Below, in pieces: positions 50,847 to 59,360 of a stretch of 64,000 nt of DNA. This stretch comes from Beijerinckiaceae bacterium. GTDB taxonomy: Bacteria; Pseudomonadota; Alphaproteobacteria; Rhizobiales; Beijerinckiaceae. A program made the translations under genes and the position numbers. The stretch covers positions 62,001-126,000 of the forward strand of contig CANGFT010000004.1 of assembly GCA_947453205.1 (NCBI GenBank), written 5' to 3'. Position 1 is the stretch's first letter, and each line of letters opens with the position of its first letter. A model generated the notes under the pieces. The model ran no database searches. It was not told the origin of the DNA and saw only the letters and a list, made by a program, of their open reading frames with translations.

Positions 50847-51920
50847 ATGATGAAAAGGTTTTCATACACTGCCGCAGCCTGCGCTGCGCTCGCCCTCCTG
50901 GGCGCAAGCGCCAATGGCGCGGAGATGACCGGCGAACTGAAGGCTCTTGCAGAAGCGGCCACCGCAGAAGGGCGGCTCAATCTGAGCTGGAGCCAGTCTT
51001 CGCTCGGCGGCAGCCAGGGCGCGGCCCGGATCGAAGCCGCCATGAACAAGATGTTCGGCACAAAGGTCAAAATCAACTTCGCGCCGGGCGCGGAGATGGC
51101 GCGCATCGCCAATCAGCTTGCGACGGAGTTTCAGGCCAAGCAGCCCGCCAGCGTCGATGTTTACCTCGGCTCCGCCGCGCAGATCGCGCCGCTCGTGAGC
51201 TTCAATATGTTCGAGGCGCCGGACTGGAGAAAGTTCCTGCCGGAGCGCATCAGTCCCGACTATCTCGAAGTCGACAACCAGTTCGTCAGATTCGTGACAG
51301 GCCTGTCGGGCGTCACCTACAATTCCCGCCTGGCGCCGTCCAAACCCACCATGCTGACGGATTTCCTCAAGCCTGAATGGAAGGGCAAGGTCGCCTCAAC
51401 GCCCTATGCCGCGAGTTTCGATGTGCTGGTGGCCGATGACGTCTGGGGCAAGGACAAGACCTTCGACTATGTCACGAAGCTCAATAAACAACTGGCGGGC
51501 CTGATCCGTTGCGGCGACGCTGAGCGCATCGCCACGGGCGAGTTCATCTCGCTGGTGATGGACTGCACGGGGCAGGACGCTTTGGTCTGGCAGGAGCGCG
51601 GCGCGCCGCTTGCGCAGATGGTGCCGCTCGACGCCGCGCAGCAGCGTTATTATTATCTCGCTGTTCCCAGGAACGCGAAATTTCCCAACGCCGCGAAGCT
51701 CTTCGCCGTTTTCATGATGACCGAAGAGGGGCAGAAAATCGCCTGGGACACCTGGAAAGCTGATCTCCATACCTTCCAGGGGTCGCAGATTGGCAAGCAG
51801 ATGCAGGCCTATTATGCGCAAAATGTGAAGTTCAAGGAGGTGACGATCCAGTGGTGGGTCAAGCACCCCGAGATCGACGAACACAAGCGTGAACTCATCA
51901 AGATCGTCACCACGAAATGA
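50847..51920 (+). CDS. ABC-type solute-binding protein of the hydantoinase operon
   Basis: A 357-residue periplasmic binding protein with a signal peptide (MMKRFSYTAAACAALALLGASANGA). TGELKALAEAATAEGRLNLSWSQSSLGGSQGAARIEAAMNKMFGTKVKINFAPG matches the iron/polyamine-type binding-protein class, and LKPEWKGKVASTPYAASFDVL and FPNAAKLFAVFMMTEEGQKIAWDTW are typical. A GGGAGG lies nine bases before ATG 50847; the track ATG at 50838 directly abuts it and is unlikely. It is followed by its permease and ATPase, so the transporter is complete and probably imports the hydantoinase substrate. Confidence 0.9.
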   Translation: MMKRFSYTAAACAALALLGASANGAEMTGELKALAEAATAEGRLNLSWSQSSLGGSQGAARIEAAMNKMFGTKVKINFAPGAEMARIANQLATEFQAKQPASVDVYLGSAAQIAPLVSFNMFEAPDWRKFLPERISPDYLEVDNQFVRFVTGLSGVTYNSRLAPSKPTMLTDFLKPEWKGKVASTPYAASFDVLVADDVWGKDKTFDYVTKLNKQLAGLIRCGDAERIATGEFISLVMDCTGQDALVWQERGAPLAQMVPLDAAQQRYYYLAVPRNAKFPNAAKLFAVFMMTEEGQKIAWDTWKADLHTFQGSQIGKQMQAYYAQNVKFKEVTIQWWVKHPEIDEHKRELIKIVTTK

Positions 51921-51945
51921 GCGCGCTGCAGACGGAGCGCGGGTC

Positions 51946-53700
51946 ATGAGCGCGGCCATGGCGCAACGCGAGCAAGGCCGCAGGCCATTTTGGCGCCTTG
52001 AGCCGCTCTCGGTCGCCATGCTCGTCTGCGTCGGCTGCGTCTGCTTCATCATTCTCGCGCATCTCGCAGTCATTCTGTGGCTGAGCGTGATCGAGGGCTC
52101 GCCCGGCGCGGCGATGCATGTCTATAGTCTGAAGAATTATCTCGAGGTCTTCACAGACGGCCGCATCGTGGATGTGCTGGCCAACACGCTGGGCTTTTCG
52201 GTGGTGAGCCTCGTGGTCGCGCTGATCTTCGGCCTGCCCGCCGCATGGCTCGTCGAGCGCACCGATCTGCGCGGGAAGACCCTGCTCTATACGCTGATGA
52301 CCATCGGCATGCTGATCCCGGGCTTTGCGGCCGCCATGGGATGGCTCTTTCTGATGCATCCGCGCATCGGGCTTATGAACGTCTGGGCCAAGCAGTTGTT
52401 CGGTCTCGACAACGGCCCCTTCGACATAGCCTCGGTCATCGGCATGGGCTGGGTGCAGGGGCTGAACCTTGCGCCTTTGGCCTTCATCATGACGGCGGCG
52501 GTGTTTCGGGCCATGGACCCCTCGCTTGAGGAGGCGGCCCATACCAGCCGCGCCAACTGGCTGCGCACCATGCGCCGCGTCACCCTGCCTCTGGCCTGGC
52601 CGGGCATCATGGCTGCGTCGATCTATATATTCACCATCGGCTTTGCGGCCTTTGACGTGCCTGCGATCATCGGCTGGAGCAACCGCGTCTTCACCTTCAG
52701 CACGTTTCTTTATCTGCTCATCAGCCCGCAGGACGTATTGCCGCGTTATGGCGTGGCGGCCGCGCTCAGCACCATCGTCATGGCTCTGGCGGCGGCCCTG
52801 AGCTGGTGGTACGGCCTGATGCAGAAACGGTCCCGTCAATTCGCCGTGGTGACGGGCAAGGCCTATCGCCCCCGCATCGTCAGGCTTGGCAGGGCCATCT
52901 ATCCGGTCTGGATCTTCCTCGGCCTTTACTTCACCTTGAGCAAAGTCCTGCCGATCGCCCTGCTGGGCTGGAGCTCCCTGCTGCCCTTCTTTCAGATGCC
53001 CTCGGCCTATGCCTTATCCATGGCGTCTTTCGCCCATTACGCGACGCTGCCATGGGATCTCGTTCTGACCGGCGTCCGCAACACCGCGATCCTCATGGTG
53101 CTGACGCCCACGATCACCCTGATCGTCAGCCTGGCCTTTTCCTGGGCGGTGCTGCGCTCCAAGGCGCCGGGCAAGGAATTTTTCGATTTCGTCGCCTTTC
53201 TCCCCCACGCCGTGCCAAGCATGATTTTTGGCGTCGGCGCCTTGTTGTTGACGCTCTATGTCCTGCAGCAGGCCGTGCCGATCTATGGAACGATCTGGAT
53301 CCTGCTGCTCGTGTTCGTCATCGCAAGGATCAGCTACGCCACGCGCATGACGAACAGCGGCTTCATACAGATCCACAGGGAGTTGGAGGAATCCGCGCAG
53401 ATGAGCGGCGCGCCTCTTGCGCGCATCTTCCGCCGCATCCTCCTGCCGCTGCTGTCGCCGACGCTGCTTTACGCATGGTTATGGATCGCCCTGCTGACCT
53501 TCCGCGAACTGACCTTGGCCGTGATCCTGTCCTCAAGCAGCAACACAACCTTGCCGGTCGTCATCTGGAGCCTTTGGCTTGGCGGCGGGCTGGGGCAAGC
53601 ATCAGCCGCCGCGCTGCTGATGCTTGCGGCGATGACGCCGATCATCGTGGTTTACTGGATGCTCGCGCGCCGGTTCGGCCTGCTGGCCGCGGCTTCCTAG
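51946..53700 (+). CDS. Fused two-domain ABC permease (FbpB/ThiP type)
   Basis: A 584-residue permease consisting of two fused binding-protein-dependent transport domains with about twelve membrane segments. Each half carries a coupling loop: LEEAAHTSRANWLRTMRRVTLPLAWPGIMA and LEESAQMSGAPLARIFRRILLPLLSPTLL. The architecture is typical for FbpB and ThiP, where one polypeptide forms the whole channel. ATG at 51946 is chosen because the ORF-track start extends into the binding-protein gene in another frame. It ends ten bases before the ATPase gene. Confidence 0.92.
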   Translation: MSAAMAQREQGRRPFWRLEPLSVAMLVCVGCVCFIILAHLAVILWLSVIEGSPGAAMHVYSLKNYLEVFTDGRIVDVLANTLGFSVVSLVVALIFGLPAAWLVERTDLRGKTLLYTLMTIGMLIPGFAAAMGWLFLMHPRIGLMNVWAKQLFGLDNGPFDIASVIGMGWVQGLNLAPLAFIMTAAVFRAMDPSLEEAAHTSRANWLRTMRRVTLPLAWPGIMAASIYIFTIGFAAFDVPAIIGWSNRVFTFSTFLYLLISPQDVLPRYGVAAALSTIVMALAAALSWWYGLMQKRSRQFAVVTGKAYRPRIVRLGRAIYPVWIFLGLYFTLSKVLPIALLGWSSLLPFFQMPSAYALSMASFAHYATLPWDLVLTGVRNTAILMVLTPTITLIVSLAFSWAVLRSKAPGKEFFDFVAFLPHAVPSMIFGVGALLLTLYVLQQAVPIYGTIWILLLVFVIARISYATRMTNSGFIQIHRELEESAQMSGAPLARIFRRILLPLLSPTLLYAWLWIALLTFRELTLAVILSSSSNTTLPVVIWSLWLGGGLGQASAAALLMLAAMTPIIVVYWMLARRFGLLAAAS

Positions 53701-53709
53701 GAGGATGTC

Positions 53710-54798
53710 ATGATCCGGGTCGATCATCTGCGCATGAATTATCGCTCGGGCGGCGAGACCGTCGCCGCCGCGCAAGACGTCAGCCTCCATATCGAGCAGG
53801 GTCAATTCTATACGCTGCTCGGCCCCAGCGGCTGCGGCAAGACCACGACGCTGCGTTGCGTGGCGGGCCTCGAGGAGCCCGATCAAGGCGAAATCACGGT
53901 CGGAGATGACCTCGTCTTTTCTTCGAAGACCGGGGCCTGGATTCCTCCCCATCGCCGTAACATCGGCATGGTCTTTCAGTCCTACGCGATCTGGCCGCAT
54001 ATGTCGGTGTTCGAGAATGTCGCCTTTCCGCTTGTCAACGATGGCGGGCGCCTCGCCCATGAAGAGGTCCGGCGGCGCGTGCTTGAGGCGCTCGCGCTCG
54101 TGAAGCTTGAGTCCTACGCCAATCGCCCGGCGCCGCATCTGAGCGGCGGCCAGCAACAGCGTCTGGCGCTTGCTCGCGCGCTTGTGGGCGAGCCTCGCGT
54201 GCTCCTGCTGGATGAGCCTCTCAGCAATCTCGACGCCAAACTGCGCGAGGAGATGCGCATCGAATTGCGCGATCTCTCAAAGCGGCTGAATGTGACGACC
54301 CTGTTCGTCACCCATGAGCAGCTCGAAGCCTTGAGCATGTCCGACATGGTGGCCGTCATGAAGGATGGAAAGATCGTTCAGGCGGGCACGCCGGCGCAGA
54401 TTTACGCAGAACCGCGCAGCGCCTTCGTCGCGCAATTCATCGGCTGCACGAACATCATCTCAGGAAGTGTGAGAGAGCGCGCCGGTCGCCATGTGCTGGC
54501 GCAGACGCCGATGGGCCTGCTGTGGAGCGTCCCCTTCAGCCAGAGCGACGATGTGATCGTCTCGATCCGGCCTGAAGACGTCGAACTTGTGGGGCATGGC
54601 GAGGTTGATGCCGACAATGTCTTCGAGGGGCAGGTTGAGCGCGTGATCTTTCTGGGCGAATGCGTGGAGGCGCATATGCGGATCGGCCCGCAGGCTTTCA
54701 CCCTGCGCCTGCATCCCGCGCAGGCCCCGCAGGCAGGGCAGTCCTTGCGTGTGCGGCTTTCCAGGGATCGCTGCCGGGCTCTGTCGGCGGAATCATGA
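53710..54798 (+). CDS. ABC transporter ATPase (FbpC/UgpC type)
   Basis: A 362-residue ATPase with Walker A GPSGCGKTTTLR, Q-loop VFQSYAIWPHMSVFENVAFPL, signature LSGGQQQRLALARALVGEPRVLLLDEPLSNLDAKLREEMRIEL, and the H-loop FVTHEQLEALSMSDM. A C-terminal TOBE-type regulatory region (about 240-360) includes FIGCTNIISGSV and IRPEDVELVG. A strong AGGAGG lies before ATG 53710, directly after the permease stop. It closes the hydantoinase-transporter operon. Confidence 0.93.
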   Translation: MIRVDHLRMNYRSGGETVAAAQDVSLHIEQGQFYTLLGPSGCGKTTTLRCVAGLEEPDQGEITVGDDLVFSSKTGAWIPPHRRNIGMVFQSYAIWPHMSVFENVAFPLVNDGGRLAHEEVRRRVLEALALVKLESYANRPAPHLSGGQQQRLALARALVGEPRVLLLDEPLSNLDAKLREEMRIELRDLSKRLNVTTLFVTHEQLEALSMSDMVAVMKDGKIVQAGTPAQIYAEPRSAFVAQFIGCTNIISGSVRERAGRHVLAQTPMGLLWSVPFSQSDDVIVSIRPEDVELVGHGEVDADNVFEGQVERVIFLGECVEAHMRIGPQAFTLRLHPAQAPQAGQSLRVRLSRDRCRALSAES

Positions 54799-54905
54799 GG
54801 GGCGTGCGCGCATCACCTCCGGCTTGCGGTGGCCCTGGCCTTTGAACTGCGGGCCTCGTCGGGCCTCGATCGGCAGGGATGGCGTGTTTGCCGATCAGAG
54901 CGCGG

Positions 54906-55127
54906 TCATTGCAGCCCGGGCTTGATCGGGGGCGCCAATGCGGCCAAAGGGTCGCGCTGCTGGTTGGTGCGGTTCAGCGAGATGGAGAATTGTTTGAACG
55001 CAGCGTCATACCAAGCGTTGTCATTATGCTTGGCCTTGGTCTTGATCTTGAGCTTTTCTTTCGGACTTGGCGTCTTTGCTGTTTTTGATTCTGCCGCCGC
55101 CGCCTTCCCAGTCTTCTTCGTCGCCAC
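54906..55127 (-). CDS. Small basic hypothetical protein
   Basis: A possible 73-residue protein starting at GTG 55127, preceded by GAGGGAG. The sequence VATKKTGKAAAAESKTAKTPSPKEKLKIKTKAKHNDNAWYDAAFKQFSISLNRTNQQRDPLAALAPP has a Lys/Ala-rich tail like those of small nucleic-acid binding proteins and a more ordinary C-terminal half. I do not recognise a family. The ORF-track start at GTG 55136 is also possible. It stands alone in a gene-poor region, so it may be a real orphan gene or a chance ORF. Confidence 0.45.
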   Translation of the reverse strand: MATKKTGKAAAAESKTAKTPSPKEKLKIKTKAKHNDNAWYDAAFKQFSISLNRTNQQRDPLAALAPPIKPGLQ

Positions 55128-55580
55128 GCCGCACACTCCCTCAACTCACCGCCATATCTTCGCACGGAGAGGGATTTTCTGACAAGTGCACGGAAAAAGT
55201 TACGTTTTCGGTTTGTCGCCTTGGATTGTCGAGGCTCAGGATCCGCCGTTCCCAAGATGGATCATGCAGCCAGCTTTTGTTCCCCGGCGTGGTCCATGGG
55301 GTCCTGCGCAGGAAGCCACAGTCGCGGTCTGTGATTCAGGAGCATGGGCGAGCGTCGTCCGCCCTTTCAGGCCATCTTTCCCACGAAACCCAGAAAGATG
55401 AACATGATCAAGGGTGATTGGCGCTCCGTGCAGAATAAAAAACAATAACATCTATGTATCTGAATTTACGATGTAATTATTAATATCCCTCTCCGGACAT
55501 CTTGCTGATGAGCCCTTCTTCGTTATTGAAAAAATGGAATTGCTGGAGGAGCGGCTCACCTCTGGCGGATGGTGAGAGCA
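55128..55580. other. Gene-poor, AT-richer intergenic stretch
   Basis: About 450 bases between the small basic ORF and the isochorismatase-like gene. The right part (about 55430-55560, for example AATAACATCTATGTATCTGAATTTACGATGTAATTATTAATA) is clearly less GC-rich than the rest of the window. ORFs here in both strands have no recognisable features. I see no tRNA, repeat or clear terminator. The 107 bases from 54799 to 54905 are equally featureless. It could be a site of past insertion or deletion. Confidence 0.55.
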
Positions 55581-56183
55581 TTATTGAAATAATGCGCGGG
55601 CGCATTCATCCACGCTCATGACCTTGGCGACAGGACGCAGCGCGTCAATGGAGACGCGGTGAACCTCCGGCGAGAAAGCCGCGCAGCCGTCCGACAGAAC
55701 GGTCACGTCGATGTCGCGCACATGGGCGTCGCGCACGGTCGAGGCGACGCCGCCATTGGTGACGATGCCGCCCACCACAAGGCGGGTGATGCCGAGTTTG
55801 CGCAGAAGCCAGTCCAGGCGGGTCATGTAGAAGGCGGAATAGGCCAGCTTCTCCACGCTTGCGTCCACGGGCTGCAATTCATCCACCACCGCCTGCCCCC
55901 AGGAGCCCGGCGCGAAATCGCCGCGCCCCAGAAAGGGGCGCATCTGCTTGAGATGGGGTGAGATGATCGGCTCGCCGCCGCGTCCGGGCACGAGGGTGAA
56001 GAGCGTCGCGATCACCAGCCCGCCCTTGGCGCGGAAGGCCTGCGCCAAAGGGGCGAGGCGGGCAGGCAGGGCGGCGATGTCCGCGCAGCTCTGGCCGCCG
56101 CGCCCATAGGCGCCCTGCGGGTGCAGGAAATCATTCTGCAGATCGACGAGCAGCAGCGCGGCGTGAGCCAGATCCCCGCTCAT
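55581..56183 (-). CDS. Isochorismatase-family protein lacking the nucleophilic cysteine
   Basis: A 200-residue isochorismatase-fold protein. LLLVDLQNDFLHPQGAYGRGG gives the catalytic aspartate (D14) and VEKLAYSAFYMTRLDWLLRKLGITRLVVGGIVTNGGVAST gives the lysine (K112). At the position of the catalytic cysteine, normally TNxCV, the sequence is TNGGV, so residue 145 is glycine. Nicotinamidases and maleamate amidases need this cysteine; true isochorismatases such as PhzD work without it. An amidase role is therefore doubtful. It is the last gene of the GntR operon and overlaps the lyase gene by ATGA. Confidence 0.87.
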   Translation of the reverse strand: MSGDLAHAALLLVDLQNDFLHPQGAYGRGGQSCADIAALPARLAPLAQAFRAKGGLVIATLFTLVPGRGGEPIISPHLKQMRPFLGRGDFAPGSWGQAVVDELQPVDASVEKLAYSAFYMTRLDWLLRKLGITRLVVGGIVTNGGVASTVRDAHVRDIDVTVLSDGCAAFSPEVHRVSIDALRPVAKVMSVDECARALFQ

Positions 56184-57067
56184 CGCCCGCCCTCATCATA
56201 GCGTTTGCCGCGCGCCAGGATGTCGCTGGTCCCGAGCAGGCCGTTCAGCCCCTCGAAATCGAACATGCGCGCGCGGAAGGCGTTGGATTGCCCGTCGCGC
56301 GCCAGCGTGCCGTAGAAGTCCTGCGCGGCTCTGGCGAGGGCGCGCACGATGCCGCCGGGGAAAATGACCAGCGCAAAGCCGAGGGCTTCAAGTTCAGCGG
56401 CGGACAGGACGGGCGTGCGGCCTCCCTCGACCATATTGGCCATGAGGGGGATGCGGCCCTGTCCCACCTTGCCGACCTGCGCCAGTTGCGCGCTGTCCTG
56501 CGGCGCCTCGATGAAGAGCATGTCGGCGCCGGCCTGCGCATAGAGGCCGGCGCGGTCGGTGGCGGCCGGCAGGCCCTCGACAGCCACGGCGTCTGTGCGG
56601 GCGATGATGAGGGTTCGCGAGTCCAGCCGCGCGTCCACGGCGGCCTTGATCTTGCCCACCATCTCCTGCGCGGAGATCAGGCTCTTGTCGGCGAGATGGC
56701 CGCAGCGTTTGGGCAGGGACTGGTCCTCGAGCTGGATGGCGCTGGCGCCTGCCCGCTCGAAGACCCGCATGGTCCGCTCGACATTCAGCGCATTGCCATA
56801 GCCCGTGTCGGCGTCGACGATCAGCGGGGTGTCCACCCGCTCGCGGATATGGGCGAGGGTGTCTGCCACCTCGGTCATGGTGACGAGGCCGATGTCGGGG
56901 CGTCCGAGCTTGGTGTAGGCGATGGCGGCGCCTGAAAGATAAAGCGCCTCGAACCCGGCGTCCGCCGCGATGGAGGCGGTGAGCGGGTCGAACACGCCGG
57001 GGGCGAGCACGATCTTGCCGCTGGCGAGCCTTGCGCGCAGGTCATGGGGCGCCGGGAGTTCAGTCAA
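56180..57067 (-). CDS. PEP mutase/isocitrate lyase family C-C lyase (dimethylmalate/methylisocitrate lyase type)
   Basis: A 295-residue member of the PEP mutase/isocitrate lyase superfamily. APGVFDPLTASIAADAGFEALYLSGAAIAYTKLGRPDIGLVTMTEV, PLIVDADTGYGNALNVERTMRVFERAGASAIQLEDQSLPKRCGH and RTDAVAVEGLPAATDRAGLYAQAGADMLFIEAP are diagnostic; KRCGH is the active-site loop with the catalytic cysteine. Relatives cleave methylisocitrate, 2,3-dimethylmalate or decarboxylate oxaloacetate. The start is TTG 57067, overlapping the GntR stop as TTGA and preceded by GGAG. Together with the divergent LeuCD-type hydratase it could hydrate and then cleave a substituted maleate. Confidence 0.9.
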   Translation of the reverse strand: MTELPAPHDLRARLASGKIVLAPGVFDPLTASIAADAGFEALYLSGAAIAYTKLGRPDIGLVTMTEVADTLAHIRERVDTPLIVDADTGYGNALNVERTMRVFERAGASAIQLEDQSLPKRCGHLADKSLISAQEMVGKIKAAVDARLDSRTLIIARTDAVAVEGLPAATDRAGLYAQAGADMLFIEAPQDSAQLAQVGKVGQGRIPLMANMVEGGRTPVLSAAELEALGFALVIFPGGIVRALARAAQDFYGTLARDGQSNAFRARMFDFEGLNGLLGTSDILARGKRYDEGGR

Positions 57068-57873
57068 AGCATCGTCTCCGCATGAGGATCGAGGGCGTTC
57101 GGCATGGGCTCCCAGTGGCGCTGGCTGCGCTCGCCTGCGCGCACCAGCTCCATGCGGAAGCGGTAGAGGTCGGGGCGATAGAGCGCGCGCAGATGTTGCA
57201 GCCCCGCGCCGTCAGCATCGAAGATCGTGCGGGTCAGGGAGATCAGGGGCGCGCCCATGTCGATCCCCAGCGCCTGCGCGGCGTCCGGTCCGGCCAGCTC
57301 CGCGCCAAGATCCTGGGTGGCGTGGTCAACCCTGCAGCCCGCCCGCTCCAGCAGGCCCAGCAGGGGGCGGCTCGAAAGATCCTCTGGCGAGAAGGTGCGG
57401 CCGATGATCTCCGGGACATAGGCGACCAGATAGGAAAAGGCTTGCCCGTTCAGCAGGCGGCGGCGCACCGAGCGTTGGACAAGCGCGCCACGGGACAGGC
57501 CCAGCGCATCAGCCACTTCGCCGGGCGCCTCTTCATAGACGAAGTCCAGCAGGCGCACCTCGGTCGAGGCGCCCATGGCCGCAAGCTGCGACATGGCGTC
57601 GGCCAGATCCACCGTGATCGGGGCGGGTTTGCCGCTGTCGTTCAAAAAGGTGCCCGCGCCCCGGCGCCGGTCGATGACGCCATCCTCCTTGAGGGAGGCC
57701 AGCGCACGGCGCAGGGTCACGCGGGAGACGCCCAGCTCCGCCGCCAGCGTCTGCTCGCCCGGCAGGCCGCCATTCTGGTCATAGACGCCGCGGGCGATCC
57801 GCTCGCGCAGGGCGATATAGACCTGACGGCTTTTGGAAAGAGAAGGCCTTTTGAAAAGTTTGTCGCCAGCCAT
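57064..57873 (-). CDS. GntR family regulator with UTRA domain
   Basis: A 269-residue HutC-subfamily regulator. The winged HTH is SRQVYIALRERIARGVYDQNGGLPGEQTLAAELGVSRVTLRRALASLKEDGVIDRRRGAGTFL and the C-terminal UTRA effector domain includes LALSRGALVQRSVRRRLLNGQAFSYLVAYVPE (about 130-165) and RPLLGLLERAGCRVDHATQDLGAELAGPDAAQALGI. ATG 57873 is preferred because the track GTG at 57900 nearly touches the presumed operator TGTATACA. It leads an operon with the lyase and the isochorismatase-like gene and is divergent from the LeuCD-type genes, and probably controls both. Confidence 0.9.
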   Translation of the reverse strand: MAGDKLFKRPSLSKSRQVYIALRERIARGVYDQNGGLPGEQTLAAELGVSRVTLRRALASLKEDGVIDRRRGAGTFLNDSGKPAPITVDLADAMSQLAAMGASTEVRLLDFVYEEAPGEVADALGLSRGALVQRSVRRRLLNGQAFSYLVAYVPEIIGRTFSPEDLSSRPLLGLLERAGCRVDHATQDLGAELAGPDAAQALGIDMGAPLISLTRTIFDADGAGLQHLRALYRPDLYRFRMELVRAGERSQRHWEPMPNALDPHAETML

Positions 57874-57901
57874 TGCCAAAGCCGTGGATCGGGTTTCCAC
57901 T

Positions 57902-57909
57902 TGTATACA
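57902..57909. promoter_or_regulatory. GntR operator candidate TGTATACA between divergent gntR and leuC-like genes
   Basis: TGTATACA is a perfect eight-base palindrome lying 29 bases before the GntR ATG and 48 bases before the LeuC-type GTG. It fits the GT-N-TATAC type of half-site described for GntR/HutC regulators, and the TATACA within it could be a -10 element in either direction. A related longer palindrome occurs at 60774-60791. Confidence 0.55.
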
Positions 57910-57956
57910 TTATGGGACGACTCGAAACCAGTCTCGCAAGAGAGGGAGCAACAGCC

Positions 57957-59360
57957 GTGGCGCCGCGCACCATCATCGACAAAATCTGGGACGCGCATGT
58001 GATCGCGATCCGCGAGGATGGCGATTGCCTGCTGTGGGTGGACCGGCATCTCGTCCATGAGGGCTCGCATCACGGATTCGCGCAGGTCAGGCAGCGCGGC
58101 GCGGGCGTCGCCCGGCCCGATCTCACCTTCGGGACCGCCGACCATTATGTGCCGACGCGGCCCAGCATCGCCGTCGATCCCGATTCCGCGCGGATGATCC
58201 GCCAATTGACCGAAAATTGCGCCGAGCATGGGGTGGCCTGCTTCGGCCATGGCCACGCGCGGCAGGGGATCGCCCATGTGGCGGCGCCGGAGCTGGGGCT
58301 GACCCTGCCGGGCCTTCTCATGGTCTGCGGCGACAGCCACACCTCGACCCACGGGGCGCTGGGGGCCTACGCCTTCGGCATCGGCGCCTCCGAGGTCGCC
58401 CATGTCCTGATGACCCAGACCATCTGGCAGTCGCGGCCCAAACGCATCCGCATCACCGTGGAGGGGGTTCTGGGCGCGGGCGTGACCGCCAAGGACATGG
58501 CGCTCGCCATCATCGCGAAGCTCGGCACGGGCTATGCGGCGGGCTGCGCCATTGAATATGCGGGCAGCGCGGTGCGCGGGCTGTCGGTCGAGGGGCGCCT
58601 GACCCTGTGCAACCTGTCCATTGAATCAGGCTCGAGGCTGGGGCTTGTGGCGCCGGACGAGACCACCTTCGCCTATCTGCGGGGGCGCCCCTATGCGCCG
58701 CAGGGCGCGGATTTTGATCGGGCTGTCGAGGATTGGCGCCAGCTCGCCACCGATGCCGACGCCGCCTTCGACCGCGAGATCGCCATCGACGCCCGCGAGA
58801 TCGCCCCCACCGTCACCTGGGGCGTGAGCCCGGAGCAGGCGGCGCAGGTCGGGGGATTGGTGCCTGACCCCGCCGATGTCAGCGATCCCACGAAGGCGCA
58901 GGCCTGGCGCGACGCCCTGTCCTACATGGGCCTCACGGCGGGCATGCCCATCCGGGACATTCGCGTGGACAGGGTCTTCATCGGCTCCTGCACCAATAGC
59001 CGGATCGAGGATCTGCGGGACGCCGCTGCGGTTCTGCGAGGCCGCAGGTCGCTCGTGCCCGGGCTCGTGTCGCCGGGTTCGGCGGGGGTGAAGCGGCAGG
59101 CTGAAGCCGAGGGGCTCGACGCGATCTTTCTGGCGGCGGGGCTCGAATGGGGCGGTCCGGGCTGCTCCATGTGTGTGGGCATGAATGGCGACCTCGTGGG
59201 AGCGGGGGAGCGCTGCGCCTCGACCACCAACCGGAATTTCAAGGGTCGGCAGGGCAAGGACGCCCGCACCCATCTCATGTCGCCCGCCATGGCGGCGGCG
59301 GCGGCCGTTCGCGGCCATCTGTGCGACGTCAGGGAGCTCATGGCGGAGGGACAATCATGA
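57957..59360 (+). CDS. Aconitase-family hydro-lyase large subunit (LeuC / dimethylmaleate hydratase type)
   Basis: A 467-residue protein of the isopropylmalate dehydratase large-subunit family. PRTIIDKIWDAHVI is the classical LeuC N-terminus. The 4Fe-4S cluster cysteines are C345 (GSCTNSRIEDL) and C403/C406 (GPGCSMCVGMN). VCGDSHTSTHGALGAYAFGIGASEVAHVLMTQTIWQ is the conserved active-site region. A GAGGGAG before GTG 57957 decides the start; the ORF-track start is 28 codons too early. Neither leuA nor leuB is nearby, and the GntR-linked setting suggests catabolism, for example hydration of a substituted maleate, not leucine synthesis. Overlaps the small subunit by ATGA. Confidence 0.9.
   Translation: MAPRTIIDKIWDAHVIAIREDGDCLLWVDRHLVHEGSHHGFAQVRQRGAGVARPDLTFGTADHYVPTRPSIAVDPDSARMIRQLTENCAEHGVACFGHGHARQGIAHVAAPELGLTLPGLLMVCGDSHTSTHGALGAYAFGIGASEVAHVLMTQTIWQSRPKRIRITVEGVLGAGVTAKDMALAIIAKLGTGYAAGCAIEYAGSAVRGLSVEGRLTLCNLSIESGSRLGLVAPDETTFAYLRGRPYAPQGADFDRAVEDWRQLATDADAAFDREIAIDAREIAPTVTWGVSPEQAAQVGGLVPDPADVSDPTKAQAWRDALSYMGLTAGMPIRDIRVDRVFIGSCTNSRIEDLRDAAAVLRGRRSLVPGLVSPGSAGVKRQAEAEGLDAIFLAAGLEWGGPGCSMCVGMNGDLVGAGERCASTTNRNFKGRQGKDARTHLMSPAMAAAAAVRGHLCDVRELMAEGQS

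Noticed and set aside
55067-55417. 116-codon plus-strand ORF in the AT-richer gap
   Set aside because: No ribosome-binding site, no family motif and odd composition; probably not coding.
58626-59354. Possible reading of the LeuCD pair as the housekeeping leucine biosynthesis enzyme
   Set aside because: Not excluded, but leuA and leuB are absent, and the gene pair is divergent from a GntR operon with a catabolic lyase, so I treat it as catabolic.
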